DNA of 64,000 bases from Streptomyces sp. ERV7 (GTDB lineage Bacteria; Actinomycetota; Actinomycetes; Streptomycetales; Streptomycetaceae). The DNA is taken from positions 744,001 to 808,000 of the forward strand of contig NZ_LYOY01000001.1 of the NCBI RefSeq assembly GCF_001653515.1. Reading direction: 5' to 3'. This document shows, in pieces, positions 39,626-49,324 of the stretch; the first letter of the stretch is position 1, and each line of letters starts with the position of its first letter. The translations under genes and the position numbers were made by a program. Under the pieces are notes generated by a model. That model did no database searches, had not been told where the DNA came from, and worked only from the letters and a program-made list of their open reading frames with translations.

Positions 39626-41095
39626 ATGCCTGAACTGTTCATCGGCGGCCGGTGGAGTGCCGCCGTCGACGCGGAGACCCGCGAGATCCGCTGTCCGGCG
39701 GACGGCTCGCTGGTCGCCGTCGTCGACGAAGGTGGTCCCAAGGACGCGGCGGCCGCGGTAGGCGCCGCCCGTGAGGCCTTCGACCGCGGGCCCTGGCCCC
39801 GGTCGACGGTCGCCGAGCGGGCCGCGCTGCTGCTGCGCGTCGCCGATCTCATCGAGCGTGACGCGGCCGCACTGGCCCGCGCGGAGTCGCTGGACACCGG
39901 CAAGCGGCTGGTCGAGTCGGAGTACGACATGGCCGACATCGCCAACTGCTTCCGCCACTTCGGCCAGTTGGTCGCCGCGCAGGACGCGGGCCGGGTCGTC
40001 GACACCGGCAACCCGGAGACCGACAGCCGTACGGTCGTCGAGCCGGTGGGCGTCTGCGCGCTGATCACGCCGTGGAACTACCCGCTGCTGCAGACCGCGT
40101 GGAAGGTCGCGCCCGCCATCGGCGCGGGCAACACCTTCGTCCTCAAGCCCAGCGAGCTGACCCCGCACACCGCGATCATGCTGATGCGGCTGCTCACCGA
40201 GGCCGGGCTGCCGGACGGCGTCGCCAACCTGGTCCTCGGCACCGGCCCCGCGGTCGGCGCGCCGCTGACCGAGGACGAGCGGGTGGACCTGGTGTCGTTC
40301 ACCGGCGGACTGAGCACCGGGCGGCGCGTGATGGCGTCGGCGGCGGCCACCGTCAAGCGCACCGCGCTGGAGCTGGGCGGCAAGAACCCCAACATCGTCT
40401 TCGCCGACGCCGACTTCGAGACGGCCGTCGACTACGCCCTGACCGCCGTGTTCCTGCACTCCGGGCAGGTCTGCTCGGCGGGCGCGCGGCTGCTGGTGGA
40501 GGACTCGCTGCACGACCGCTTCGTCGACGAGGTGGTGCGCCGGGCACAGCTGATCAGGCTCGGCGGCCCCTTCGACGAGCAGGCCCGCACCGGCCCGCTG
40601 ATCTCGGCGGGCCATCTCGCCAAGGTCGAGGCGTATGTCGCGGCCGGGCTCGCCGAGGGCGCGGTGCTGCGCTGCGGCGGTGCCCGACCGGACGACCCGG
40701 CGCTGGCGGGCGGCCACTACTACCCGCCGACCGTCCTGGACGAGTGCACGGCCGCGATGTCCGTGGTCCGCGACGAGTCGTTCGGGCCGGTGCTGACCGT
40801 GGAGCGGTTCCGCGACGAGGACCACGCCCTCGCCCTGGCCAACGACACCATCTACGGCCTGGCCGGCGCGGTGTGGACCCGCGACGAGGCCCGCGCGCGC
40901 CGCGTCGCGGCCCGGCTGCGCGCGGGCACGGTGTGGATCAACGACTTCCACCCGTACGTCCCGCAGGCCGAGTGGGGCGGCATGAAGCAGTCGGGGACGG
41001 GCCGCGAGCTCGGACTCGCCGGGCTCGCCGAGTACCAGGAGATCAAGCACATCTGGCGCAACACCGACCCGCGCCCGCAGCGCTGGTTCGACTGA
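39626..41095 (+). CDS. betB: Betaine aldehyde dehydrogenase
   Basis: A 489-residue NAD(P)-dependent aldehyde dehydrogenase. The catalytic Glu is in LELGGKNPNIVFADAD and the Cys in HSGQVCSAGARLLVE. The cofactor and substrate parts include PVGVCALITPWNYPLLQTAW, KPSELTPHTAIMLM and SFGPVLTVERF. The C-terminal NDFHPYVPQAEWGGMKQSG is typical of betaine aldehyde dehydrogenases. Substrate is inferred from the family and from the adjoining choline oxidase and betaine genes. ATG 39626 follows a GAGGAGCG ribosome-binding site. Confidence 0.9.
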   Translation: MPELFIGGRWSAAVDAETREIRCPADGSLVAVVDEGGPKDAAAAVGAAREAFDRGPWPRSTVAERAALLLRVADLIERDAAALARAESLDTGKRLVESEYDMADIANCFRHFGQLVAAQDAGRVVDTGNPETDSRTVVEPVGVCALITPWNYPLLQTAWKVAPAIGAGNTFVLKPSELTPHTAIMLMRLLTEAGLPDGVANLVLGTGPAVGAPLTEDERVDLVSFTGGLSTGRRVMASAAATVKRTALELGGKNPNIVFADADFETAVDYALTAVFLHSGQVCSAGARLLVEDSLHDRFVDEVVRRAQLIRLGGPFDEQARTGPLISAGHLAKVEAYVAAGLAEGAVLRCGGARPDDPALAGGHYYPPTVLDECTAAMSVVRDESFGPVLTVERFRDEDHALALANDTIYGLAGAVWTRDEARARRVAARLRAGTVWINDFHPYVPQAEWGGMKQSGTGRELGLAGLAEYQEIKHIWRNTDPRPQRWFD

Positions 41096-41178
41096 ACGAC
41101 CGCCGCACCAGCACCGGTTGGACCGCACGCCGTCCCCTGCCCTCCCCTCTGCGCGACCCTGTACGAGGAGTGATCCCC

Positions 41179-42774
41179 ATGACCGCCACCACACCCCCGC
41201 CCCCCTCTCCCTCCCCAGCCCGGGCGGGCGCCGACGCCGATGACGCCGCGCTCGCCGAACTCGGGTACAAGCCGGGACTCAAGCGCACCCTCGGCAACTT
41301 CCACACCTTCGCCGCCGGGATCAGCTACATCTCGATCCTGACCGGCACGTTCCAGATGTTCTACTTCGGCGTCAGCCTCGGCGGCCCGGCCTACTGGTGG
41401 TCCTGGCCGCTGGTCTTCGTCGGCCAGCTGATGGTCGCGCTCTGCTTCTGCGAGCTGGCCGCCCGCTACCCGGTGGCCGGATCGGTCTACAACTGGGCCA
41501 AGAACCTGGGCGGTCCGCACGTCGGCTGGCTGGCCGGCTGGATGATGACGCTGGCGAGCATGGTCTCGCTGGCCGCCGTCGCCCTGGCCCTTCAGCTGAC
41601 GCTCCCCCAGATCTCCTCGTGGTTCCAGTTCGTGGGAGACGGCAGCGGGAAGTACGACGCGGCCGCCAACGCCGTCGTGCTCGCCTGCGGCCTGATCCTC
41701 TTCACCACCCTGGTCAACGCGTTCGGCGTCAAGCTGATGGCCCGGATCAACACGGCGGGCGTCTTCATCGAGCTGGTCGCCGCGGTGATCCTGGTCGTGC
41801 TGCTGGCCGCGCACATCACCCGGGGCCCCAGCGCCATCGTGGAGACCCACGGCATCGGCGCCGGCCAGAACCTGGGCTACTTCGGCGCGTTCCTCACCGC
41901 CTCGCTCGCCTCCGCGTATGTGATGTACGGCTTCGACACCGCGTCCTCGCTCGGCGAGGAGGCGGTCGACCCCAGCCGCAACGCGCCGCGCGCGATCCTG
42001 CGGGCCCTGATCGCCTCGTTCGTCATTGGCGGCCTCATCCTGCTGTGCGCGCTGCTCGCCACGCCGGACCTGAGCGCGCCCGAACTCTCCGTCGACGGGC
42101 TCCAGTACGTGGTCCTGAGCACGCTGGGCGACACCATGGGCCAGGCCCTGCTGTGGTGCGTGGTGATCGCGGTCGTCGTCTGCGAGCTCGCCGTGCACAC
42201 CGCCGGAATCCGGCTGATGTTCGCGATGGCCCGGGACAACAACCTGCCCGCCGGCAGCCGGCTCGCCAAGATCAGCCCGCGCTTCCAGACCCCGATCGCG
42301 CCCGCCGTGGTCTGCGGGCTCGTCGCGATCGGCATCCTGCTGGTCAACATCAAGCAGCCGCAGATCTTCTCGGTCGTCACCAGCATCGCGATCATCATGA
42401 TCTACGTGGCATATCTGCTGGTCACGATGCCCATGCTGGTCCGCAGGCTGCGCGGCACCTGGCAGCCCGCGCCCGGGCGCTTCTCGCTCGGCCGCTTCGG
42501 TCTCCCCGTCAACATCGTCGCGGTGCTGTGGGGCCTGGGCATGACCGTCAACCTGCTGTGGCCGCGCGCCGCCGTCTACAACGCGGCGGCCCCGTACCAC
42601 TGGTACCTGCGCTGGGGCGGTGTGCTGTTCGTCGGCGCCGTCACCGTCGGCGGCTTCGCCTACTACTGGTTCGTCCAGCGCCACCGCACCGGCGTCCTGG
42701 CCGACCACGCCGCCGAGAAGCAGGAATCCGACCCCGCCGCCACCCCCGGCAACACCGCCGCCGCCACCGGCTGA
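41179..42774 (+). CDS. APC-family amino acid/amine permease
   Basis: A 531-residue transporter with about 12 transmembrane helices, starting with NFHTFAAGISYISILTGTFQ and including GSVYNWAKNLGGPHVGWLAG, AYVMYGFDTASSLGEEAVDP and VVCELAVHTAGIRLMFAMARD. The GFDTASSLGEE motif marks the amino acid-polyamine-organocation superfamily, close to eukaryotic-like BAT1/choline permeases. Because it sits between betB and choline oxidase, choline or betaine uptake is likely (inferred). ATG 41179 has ACGAGGAG upstream. Confidence 0.85.
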   Translation: MTATTPPPPSPSPARAGADADDAALAELGYKPGLKRTLGNFHTFAAGISYISILTGTFQMFYFGVSLGGPAYWWSWPLVFVGQLMVALCFCELAARYPVAGSVYNWAKNLGGPHVGWLAGWMMTLASMVSLAAVALALQLTLPQISSWFQFVGDGSGKYDAAANAVVLACGLILFTTLVNAFGVKLMARINTAGVFIELVAAVILVVLLAAHITRGPSAIVETHGIGAGQNLGYFGAFLTASLASAYVMYGFDTASSLGEEAVDPSRNAPRAILRALIASFVIGGLILLCALLATPDLSAPELSVDGLQYVVLSTLGDTMGQALLWCVVIAVVVCELAVHTAGIRLMFAMARDNNLPAGSRLAKISPRFQTPIAPAVVCGLVAIGILLVNIKQPQIFSVVTSIAIIMIYVAYLLVTMPMLVRRLRGTWQPAPGRFSLGRFGLPVNIVAVLWGLGMTVNLLWPRAAVYNAAAPYHWYLRWGGVLFVGAVTVGGFAYYWFVQRHRTGVLADHAAEKQESDPAATPGNTAAATG

Positions 42775-42793
42775 AGCAAGGAGCGAAGCAATC

Positions 42794-44371
42794 ATGAACG
42801 AGGCCAACACCGGACCGGCCGCGGACGAGTTCGACTACGTCGTCGTCGGCGGCGGCACCGCGGGCAACGTTGTCGCGGCCCGCCTCAGCGAGGACCCCTC
42901 GGTCACCGTGTGCGTCCTGGAGGCGGGCCCCTCGGACGTCGGCGACGACAACGTGCTGCGCCTGGAGCGCTGGATGGGGCTGCTCGAATCGGGCTACGAC
43001 TGGGACTACCCGGTCGAGCCGCAGGAGCGCGGCAACAGCATGATGCGCCACGCGCGCGCCAAGGTGCTCGGCGGCTGCTCCTCGCACAACTCCTGCATAG
43101 CCTTCTGGGCGCCCGCCGAGGACCTGGACGGCTGGGCGGCCGAGGGCTGTACGGGCTGGGGCGCCGAGGACGTCTTCCCGCTCTACAAGCGGCTGGAGAA
43201 CAACGACGCGCCCGGCGAGCACCACGGCCGCAGCGGCCCGGTGAAGCTGCGCACCATCAAGGGCGAGGACCCCTGCGGCAGCGCGCTGCTCGACGCGTGC
43301 GCCCAGACGGGCATCCCCACCACGCCCTTCAACACCGGCCGTACGGTGATCAGAGGCGCCAACTGGTTCCAGATCAACTCCGACGAGAACAACATCCGCC
43401 AGTCCTCGTCGGTCGCGTATCTGCATCCGATCATCGGCAAGCGGCCCAATCTGACCGTACGGACCGGGATCCGCGCCAAGCGGCTGGTGATCGGCGAGGA
43501 CCGCCGCTGCACCGGGGTCGAGTACCTGGACCCGGACCTGATCCACAGCCGTACCGTCTCCGCACGGCGCGAGGTCGTCGTCAGCTGCGGCTCCATCGAC
43601 ACGCCCAAGCTGCTGATGCTCTCCGGGATCGGCCCCGCCGACCATCTGCGCGAGGTGGGCGTCGAGGCGCTGGTGCACTCCCCCGGCGTCGGCGAGAACC
43701 TCCAGGACCACCCCGAGGGCGTCATCATGTGGGACGCCAAGCGGCCGATGCCGACCCGCTCCAACCAGTGGTGGGAGATCGGGATCTTCGCGGACACCGA
43801 GCCGGGCCTGGACCGGCCGGACCTGATGTTCCACTACGGCTCGGTGCCGTTCGACATGAACACCACCCGGCACGGCTACCCGACCAGCGAGAACGCGTTC
43901 TGTCTGACGCCCAACGTCACGCACGCCAAGTCGCGCGGCACCGTGCGGCTGCGCACCCGCGACTACCGCGACAAGCCGATGGTCGACCCGCGCTACTTCA
44001 CCCATGAGCACGACGTACGGGTGATGACGTACGGGCTGAAGCTCGCCCGGGAGATCGCGGCGCAGCCCGCGCTCGCCGACTGGGCGGGCGCGGAGCTCGC
44101 GCCCGGACCGGACGTGCGCACCGACGACGAGCTGTTCGAGTACATCCGCACCACCCACAACACCGTCTACCACCCGGCGTGCACGGTGAAGATGGGCGCC
44201 GACGACGACGCGATGGCGCCGCTGGACGCCCGGCTGCGGGTCAAGGGCATCCGCGGCCTGCGCGTCGCCGACGGCTCGGTGATGCCGGAGCTGGTCACCG
44301 TCAACCCGTGCATCACGACGATGATGATCGGCGAGAAGTGCGCGGACATGATCAAGGCCGACGCGGTCTGA
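42794..44371 (+). CDS. codA: Choline oxidase (GMC oxidoreductase)
   Basis: A 525-residue flavoprotein. The FAD fold is YVVVGGGTAGNVVAARLSED. MRHARAKVLGGCSSHNSCIA contains the His that attaches FAD covalently and the SSHNS stretch closely matching Arthrobacter choline oxidase. Catalytic His and Asn are in NTVYHPACTVKMGADDD and VTVNPCITTMMIGEKCADM. Length, IDTPKLLMLSGIGPADHL and HYGSVPFDMNTTRHGYP support choline oxidase (choline to betaine with O2) rather than a general alcohol oxidase. It ends the cluster; a hairpin terminator follows. Confidence 0.92.
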   Translation: MNEANTGPAADEFDYVVVGGGTAGNVVAARLSEDPSVTVCVLEAGPSDVGDDNVLRLERWMGLLESGYDWDYPVEPQERGNSMMRHARAKVLGGCSSHNSCIAFWAPAEDLDGWAAEGCTGWGAEDVFPLYKRLENNDAPGEHHGRSGPVKLRTIKGEDPCGSALLDACAQTGIPTTPFNTGRTVIRGANWFQINSDENNIRQSSSVAYLHPIIGKRPNLTVRTGIRAKRLVIGEDRRCTGVEYLDPDLIHSRTVSARREVVVSCGSIDTPKLLMLSGIGPADHLREVGVEALVHSPGVGENLQDHPEGVIMWDAKRPMPTRSNQWWEIGIFADTEPGLDRPDLMFHYGSVPFDMNTTRHGYPTSENAFCLTPNVTHAKSRGTVRLRTRDYRDKPMVDPRYFTHEHDVRVMTYGLKLAREIAAQPALADWAGAELAPGPDVRTDDELFEYIRTTHNTVYHPACTVKMGADDDAMAPLDARLRVKGIRGLRVADGSVMPELVTVNPCITTMMIGEKCADMIKADAV

Positions 44372-44376
44372 GCGGG

Positions 44377-44402
44377 CCGGGGGGCGCCGAGGCGCCCCCC
44401 GG
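44377..44402. terminator. Hairpin between choline oxidase and SMC-like fragment
   Basis: GGGGGGCGCC (44379-44388) and GGCGCCCCCC (44391-44400) form a perfect 10-bp stem over GA, just past the choline oxidase stop. It can terminate both convergent transcripts. Confidence 0.82.
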
Positions 44403-44404
44403 GC

Positions 44405-46615
44405 TCACGCCGGCTTCTTGAACATGCGGGTCGCGGTGATCTCCCCGTGGACCGTCTCCCCGGCCGGGTCCTGCTGCGGCAGACCCGGCCGCAGGTGTTC
44501 CTCGACGCTGATGTACTTCAGCCCCGCCCTCAGGTCCGCGTCATTGCGCAGCCGGATGACCAGCGGGAACTCCGCGAGCGCCGTGGTGTCGAACAGGCCC
44601 GTGGTGTACAGGAGCTGGACGCCGAGCGCGTCCGACACGGCCCGCTGGAGCTCCAGGAGATAGGTGGCGTTGGCCCGGCCGATCGGGTTGTCCAGGAACA
44701 GCGTGCCCGCGTGGCGGTGCTTGTCGCGGCCCCGGTCGTTGCTGCGCAGCGCGGCCATCGTGCAGTACAGCGCGATCGCGGCGGTGAGCAGCTGCCCGCC
44801 GGAGAACACGTCGCCCATCTGCCCGACCGGGACGCGCTCGGCGCGCAGCACCGCGTCCGGCTTGAGGATCTCCACGGCGATGCCGCGCGGTTCGAGGGCC
44901 GCCTGAACTCCCCTCAGCAGCAGGGACATCCCGTCCCTGCGCATGTCGGAGTTCTTCTTCACGGCCGCGCGCGTGGCCTCGTCGATGACCTCGCCCAGGC
45001 GCTCGGCCAGCGTCGCCTGGTCGGGCTCCTCGAAGCGGATCCGCAGGAACTCCTGCCCCGACCACTCGCCGAGCCCCTCGGGCAGCTGCGAGAGCCGCTG
45101 GGCCGAGCGCAGTGTGGCCAGCGCCGACTCGACGAGCCCGCGCAGCCGGTCCACGATCGAGTCGCGGTTGCGCTCCAGCTGCTCCAGCTCGTCGGTGAGG
45201 ACCCGCAGGCGGGGGGCGAACGCCGTCGCCCACGCCGCCGCGTGCTCGGGCAGCGCGGCGGCCGGCAGCTCCCGGATCTGCTGGCGGGCGGGGGTGCGCA
45301 CCTGCTCGTACCGCGTCGCGTTGGCGTGCCGGACCAGGATGTCCGAGGCCTCGCGGACGGCGGCCTCGGCGCCCGACAGATCGCCCGCGCAGCCGCGCAG
45401 CGAACGCCTGGCCTCGGCCGCCGACTGCCGGGCCTCGGCCAGGTCGCCGGGGAACGGCTCGGGCGCCTGCTCGTCCTCCTCCTGCTGGTGGTCGCGGAGC
45501 AGGTCGCGCAGGAGCGCGGCGGTCTCGTCGAAGCCCCCGGCCGCGTCCTCGGCGGCCCGGTGGGACTGCAGGAGCTCGGCGTGCGCGGCCCGCGAGGTCT
45601 CCAGCTCGGCGCTGCGGGCGGCCAGTTCGCCGGTGGCGGTGCGCAGCAGCGCCTGCGCCTGCTCGGCGTCGCCGGGCACCTGCTCCTCGGGCAGCTCGGT
45701 GTGCGCCTCGCCGTCCTCGGGGGCCAGGCGCTCGGCCTCGCCGCGCAGCCGGCCCAACTGCTCGCTCGCCGCCGACGCCCTGGTCTCCAGGAGCTGTACG
45801 AGCGACTCGGCGCGGGCCGCGGCGGCCTGCCGGGACGGGCCGTCGGCGCCGTCGGTGCCCTCCAGGAGCTGGGCGGCGCGGGTGCGGACCTTGTTGGTGA
45901 GCCGGTTCAGCTCGGCGAGCGCGGCGCTCTCGTCGCTCTCCGCACGCGCCTGCTCGGCGCGCAGATCGGCGCCGACGCCGACCTTCTCGTACAGCTGGGA
46001 CGCGGCCCGGTAGGCCTCCCGCAGAGCGGGCAGCGCGGCCTTGGGGGCGTCCCCGTCCGGCTCCGGCAGGGTCTCCGGCGCGCCCGCGATCTCGGCACGC
46101 TCGGCGCGCAGCGCGCGGGCCGTGCGGTGGGCGTCGTCGGCGGCGCGCTGGGCGGCGCGGCGGTCCTCGTCGGCGGCCCGGGCGCGATCGAGCAGGGTCT
46201 GGGCACGGGCCTCGGACTCCGCGGCCTCGTCCACGAGTTCACGCAGGGTGGCCTGCCAGCCCGCGCGCTCGCGCAGCCGGAAGGCGAGTCCGGCGAGCGC
46301 GTCGGCGGCGCGGCGGGCGCGCTGGGCGGTCTCCTGGCGCTCGTCGCGGACCCGGGACGCCTCGGCGGCGGCCTCGTCGGCCTCCGCCCGTGCCGTACGG
46401 GCCTCGGTCAGCTCCTCGCCGGCGGCCCGGGCGGCCTCGCGCGCGTCCCGCGCGGCCGTGGCGAGCTCGTCGAGCATGCCGGGCGGACAGTCGGCGCGCC
46501 AGGAGCCGAGCCGTGCGGCGAGCCCCCGGTCGCCCGCGAGGCGCGCGGCGAGGGCGCGGATCTCCTCGTCGCGGCCGGCGGCGCGGGTGCGCAGCGCCTG
46601 CCTCTCCTCGACCGC
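44405..46615 (-). pseudogene. SMC/SbcC-like ATPase, C-terminal half only
   Basis: The last ~735 residues of a large coiled-coil ATPase. Long Ala/Glu/Arg coiled coils (EERQALRTRAAGRDEEIRAL, LRGEAERLAPEDGEAHTELP) lead into the C-terminal ATPase lobe: signature-like VFSGGQLLTAAIALYCTMAA, Walker B TLFLDNPIGRANATYL and RAVSDALGVQLLYTTGLFD. No Walker A or N-terminal lobe exists, and at about 46615 the protein-like frame stops against the leader of the opposite MFS gene. It is therefore 5' truncated. The family is SMC-like; it lacks features that would place it in MukB, Wadjet JetC or SbcC. Confidence 0.8.
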
Positions 46616-46644
46616 ACCCTCCCCCCTCCTCCTGCGAGGTGCAG

Positions 46645-47922
46645 ATGAGCACGACCCAGGCACAGCCGGAACAGGGCGAACTCCCCGAAAGCGGCGGCCC
46701 GTTCGGGTGGCTGCGCGCCCTCGGTCCGCGCGGCCGCCGCGCCTTCGGCGGCGCGTTCGGCGGCTACGCCCTCGACTCCTACGACTACTTCACGCTGCCG
46801 CTGAGCATGGTCGCGATCGGCGCGTACTTCGGCCTCGACCACGGTCAGACCGGTCTGCTCACCACAGTGACCCTGGTGGTCTCGGCGGTCGGCGGCGCGC
46901 TCGCCGGGATCCTGGCCGACCGCATCGGCCGGGTGAAGGCGCTGATGATCACCGTGATCACCTACGCGGTGTTCACCGTGGCCTGCGGCTTCGCGCCCAC
47001 GTACGAGACGCTGATGGTCTGCCGCGCCCTCCAGGGCTTCGGCTTCGGCGGCGAGTGGGCGGTCGGCGCGATCCTGGTCGCCGAGTACGCCTCGGCCAAG
47101 GACCGCGGCCGGACCCTCGGAGCCGTGCAGAGCGCCTGGGCGGCGGGCTGGGCGCTGGCCGTCATCGTCTACACGCTGGTCTTCCACTACGTGGACGCGG
47201 ACACCGCCTGGCGCGTGATGTTCTGGACGGGCGCGCTGCCCGCCCTCCTGGTGGTCTACATCCGGCGCAACGTCAGCGACGCCCCCGAGGCCGCCGCGCA
47301 GCGCGCGGCGAGCTCCGGGCGCGGCTCCTTCGCCGCGATCTTCAAGAAGGACCTGCTGCGCGCCACGTTCTTCGCGACGCTGCTCTCCACCGGCGTCCAG
47401 GGCGGCTACTACACGCTCGCCACCTGGGTGCCGACGTACCTCAAGACCGAGCGCGGCCTCACCGTCGTCGGCACCGGCGGCTATCTGACGTTCCTGATCT
47501 CCGGTGCCTTCCTCGGCTATCTCACCGGCGGTGTGCTCAGCGACCGGCTCGGCCGCAAGCGGAACATCCAGCTCTTCGCCGTCCTGTCCGCGGTCTGCAT
47601 CCTGGTGTACACACACATCCCGTCCGGCGCGAACACCCTGCTGCTCGTCCTCGGCTTCCCGCTGGGCTTCTGTATGTCCGCGATCTTCAGCGGGTTCGGC
47701 TCGTTCCTGAGCGAGCTCTATCCGACGGCGGTACGCGGTACGGGCCAGGGCTTCACGTACAACAGCGGCCGGGCCGTCGGCGCCTTCCTGCCCACCTTCG
47801 TGGGCTACCTCTCCGACAGCTGGGGCGTGGGCGGCGCGCTGACCCTGGGCGCGGCCGGCTACGCGCTGGCCTTCGTGGCCCTGTTCGGGCTGCCCGAGAC
47901 CCGCGGCCAGGAGCTGACGTGA
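46645..47922 (+). CDS. MFS transporter of the pxp operon
   Basis: A 425-residue major facilitator with 12 helices. The MFS loop motif is GILADRIGRVKALMITVIT in the first half and GGVLSDRLGRKRNIQLFAVL in the second. The QGFGFGGEWAVGAILVAEY helix places it in the metabolite:H+ symporter type group. It starts the operon with pxpABC (GTGA overlap with pxpA), so 5-oxoproline or a related acid is a plausible substrate (inferred). ATG 46645 has only a weak GAGGTG site and lies about 30 bp from the truncated SMC gene, so its native promoter may be lost. Confidence 0.86.
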   Translation: MSTTQAQPEQGELPESGGPFGWLRALGPRGRRAFGGAFGGYALDSYDYFTLPLSMVAIGAYFGLDHGQTGLLTTVTLVVSAVGGALAGILADRIGRVKALMITVITYAVFTVACGFAPTYETLMVCRALQGFGFGGEWAVGAILVAEYASAKDRGRTLGAVQSAWAAGWALAVIVYTLVFHYVDADTAWRVMFWTGALPALLVVYIRRNVSDAPEAAAQRAASSGRGSFAAIFKKDLLRATFFATLLSTGVQGGYYTLATWVPTYLKTERGLTVVGTGGYLTFLISGAFLGYLTGGVLSDRLGRKRNIQLFAVLSAVCILVYTHIPSGANTLLLVLGFPLGFCMSAIFSGFGSFLSELYPTAVRGTGQGFTYNSGRAVGAFLPTFVGYLSDSWGVGGALTLGAAGYALAFVALFGLPETRGQELT

Positions 47923-48689
47923 TCGTTTCCCCGTCCCCCATCGACCTCAACGCCGACCTGGGCGAGGGCTTCGGACGCTGGCGGCTGACCGACGACGAGC
48001 AGTTGCTGTCCGTCGTCACCAGCGCCAACGTGGCCTGCGGCTTCCACGCGGGCGACGCGGCCACCATGCGGCGCGTGTGTGCCCTGGCGGCAGAGCGCGG
48101 GGTGCGGATCGGGGCCCAGGTCTCCTACCGCGATCTGGCCGGGTTCGGACGGCGTTCCATGGACGTGCCGCCGGACGAGCTCGCGGCCGAGGTCGCCTAC
48201 CAGATAGGCGCGTTGGAGGTCTTCGCGCGCGCCGCGGGCAGCCGGGTCTCCTATGTGAAGCCGCACGGCGCGCTCTACAACCGCGTCGTCCACGACGAGC
48301 AGCAGGCGGCGGCCGTCGTCGAGGGGATACGCCTGGCGAGCACCGCGCTTCCGGTGCTCGGGCTGCCCGGCTCCCGCCTGCTGGCGCGGGCCGCCAAGGC
48401 CGGACTGCCCGTCGTCGGCGAGGCGTTCGCGGACCGCGCGTACACCTCGCACGCCACCCTCGTTCCGCGCGGCCAGGACGGCGCGGTCCTCACCCACCCG
48501 GACACGGTCGTCGAGCGGTCGCTCGCCCTGGCCCGGACCGGCACGGTGACCGCCTCCACGGGCGAGAGCGTCGAGGTACGCGCGCGTTCGCTCTGTCTGC
48601 ACGGCGACACCCCCGGCGCCGCCGCCCTCGCCCGCCGGGTGCGGGCGGAACTGGAGGGCGCGGGCGTACGGGTGGAGGCCTTCGCGTGA
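47919..48689 (+). CDS. pxpA: 5-oxoprolinase subunit A (LamB/YcsF family)
   Basis: A 256-residue LamB/YcsF protein. Signatures are IDLNADLGEGFGRWRLTDDE, SANVACGFHAGDAATMRRVC, AQVSYRDLAGFGRRSMDV and YVKPHGALYNRVVHDE. PxpA with PxpB and PxpC forms the ATP-dependent 5-oxoprolinase of prokaryotes, opening pyroglutamate to glutamate. GTG 47919 overlaps the MFS stop by four bases; the stop overlaps pxpB in the same way. Confidence 0.93.
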   Translation: MIVSPSPIDLNADLGEGFGRWRLTDDEQLLSVVTSANVACGFHAGDAATMRRVCALAAERGVRIGAQVSYRDLAGFGRRSMDVPPDELAAEVAYQIGALEVFARAAGSRVSYVKPHGALYNRVVHDEQQAAAVVEGIRLASTALPVLGLPGSRLLARAAKAGLPVVGEAFADRAYTSHATLVPRGQDGAVLTHPDTVVERSLALARTGTVTASTGESVEVRARSLCLHGDTPGAAALARRVRAELEGAGVRVEAFA

Positions 48690-49324
48690 GGCGTGCCCTG
48701 CCGATGCGGACGCTGCCGGTCGGCGACCGCGCGCTGCTCGTCGAGCTGGCGAGCGGCGAGGACGCCGAGGCCCTCCACGCCGAGCTGCTGCGCCGCCGCG
48801 CCGCCGGAAGCCTGCCGCCCGTACGGGAGATCGTCCCGGCGGCCCGTACGGTCCTGCTCGACGGTCTGGACGACCCCGCGCGCCTCGCGGCCCTGCTCCC
48901 CGGCTGGGAGGTGGCACCGCCGCGCGCGGACGCGGGCGCGGCGGTGGAGATCCCGGTCCGCTACGACGGCCCCGACCTGGCCGAGGTCGCGGCGGTGTGG
49001 GGTGTCTCGCCCGAGGCCGCGGTACGGATCCACAGCGCGGCCGAATTCCGGGTGGCCTTCTGCGGGTTCGCGCCCGGCTTCGGCTATCTGACCGGGCTCC
49101 CCGAGCGGTACGGGGTGCCCCGCCGCGCCACCCCGAGGACCGCGGTCCCGGCCGGGTCGGTCGCCCTGGCCGGCCCGTACACCGGTGTCTATCCGCGCTC
49201 GTCCCCGGGCGGCTGGCAGCTCGTCGGCACCACGGACGCCGTGCTCTGGGACCCGGACCGCGAGCCCGCCGCGCTCCTCTCACCGGGCACCCGGGTGCGC
49301 TTCGTCCCCCGGGGCGGGGCATGA
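48686..49324 (+). CDS. pxpB: 5-oxoprolinase subunit B (KipI-like)
   Basis: A 212-residue allophanate hydrolase subunit 1-like protein. Landmarks are RTLPVGDRALLVELASGEDA, VEIPVRYDGPDLAEVAAVW, EFRVAFCGFAPGFGYLTGLP and PRSSPGGWQLVGTTDAVLWD. It is similar to KipI of Bacillus and is the second subunit of PxpABC. It overlaps pxpA (GTGA) and pxpC (ATGA), so the three subunits are made together. GTG 48686; a Met seven residues in is an alternative. Confidence 0.92.
   Translation: MRRALPMRTLPVGDRALLVELASGEDAEALHAELLRRRAAGSLPPVREIVPAARTVLLDGLDDPARLAALLPGWEVAPPRADAGAAVEIPVRYDGPDLAEVAAVWGVSPEAAVRIHSAAEFRVAFCGFAPGFGYLTGLPERYGVPRRATPRTAVPAGSVALAGPYTGVYPRSSPGGWQLVGTTDAVLWDPDREPAALLSPGTRVRFVPRGGA

Noticed and set aside
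44405..46615. SMC-like fragment as part of a Wadjet defence system
   Set aside because: No JetA, JetB or JetD partner is present and the C-terminal motifs do not match JetC as I know it. It is also truncated.
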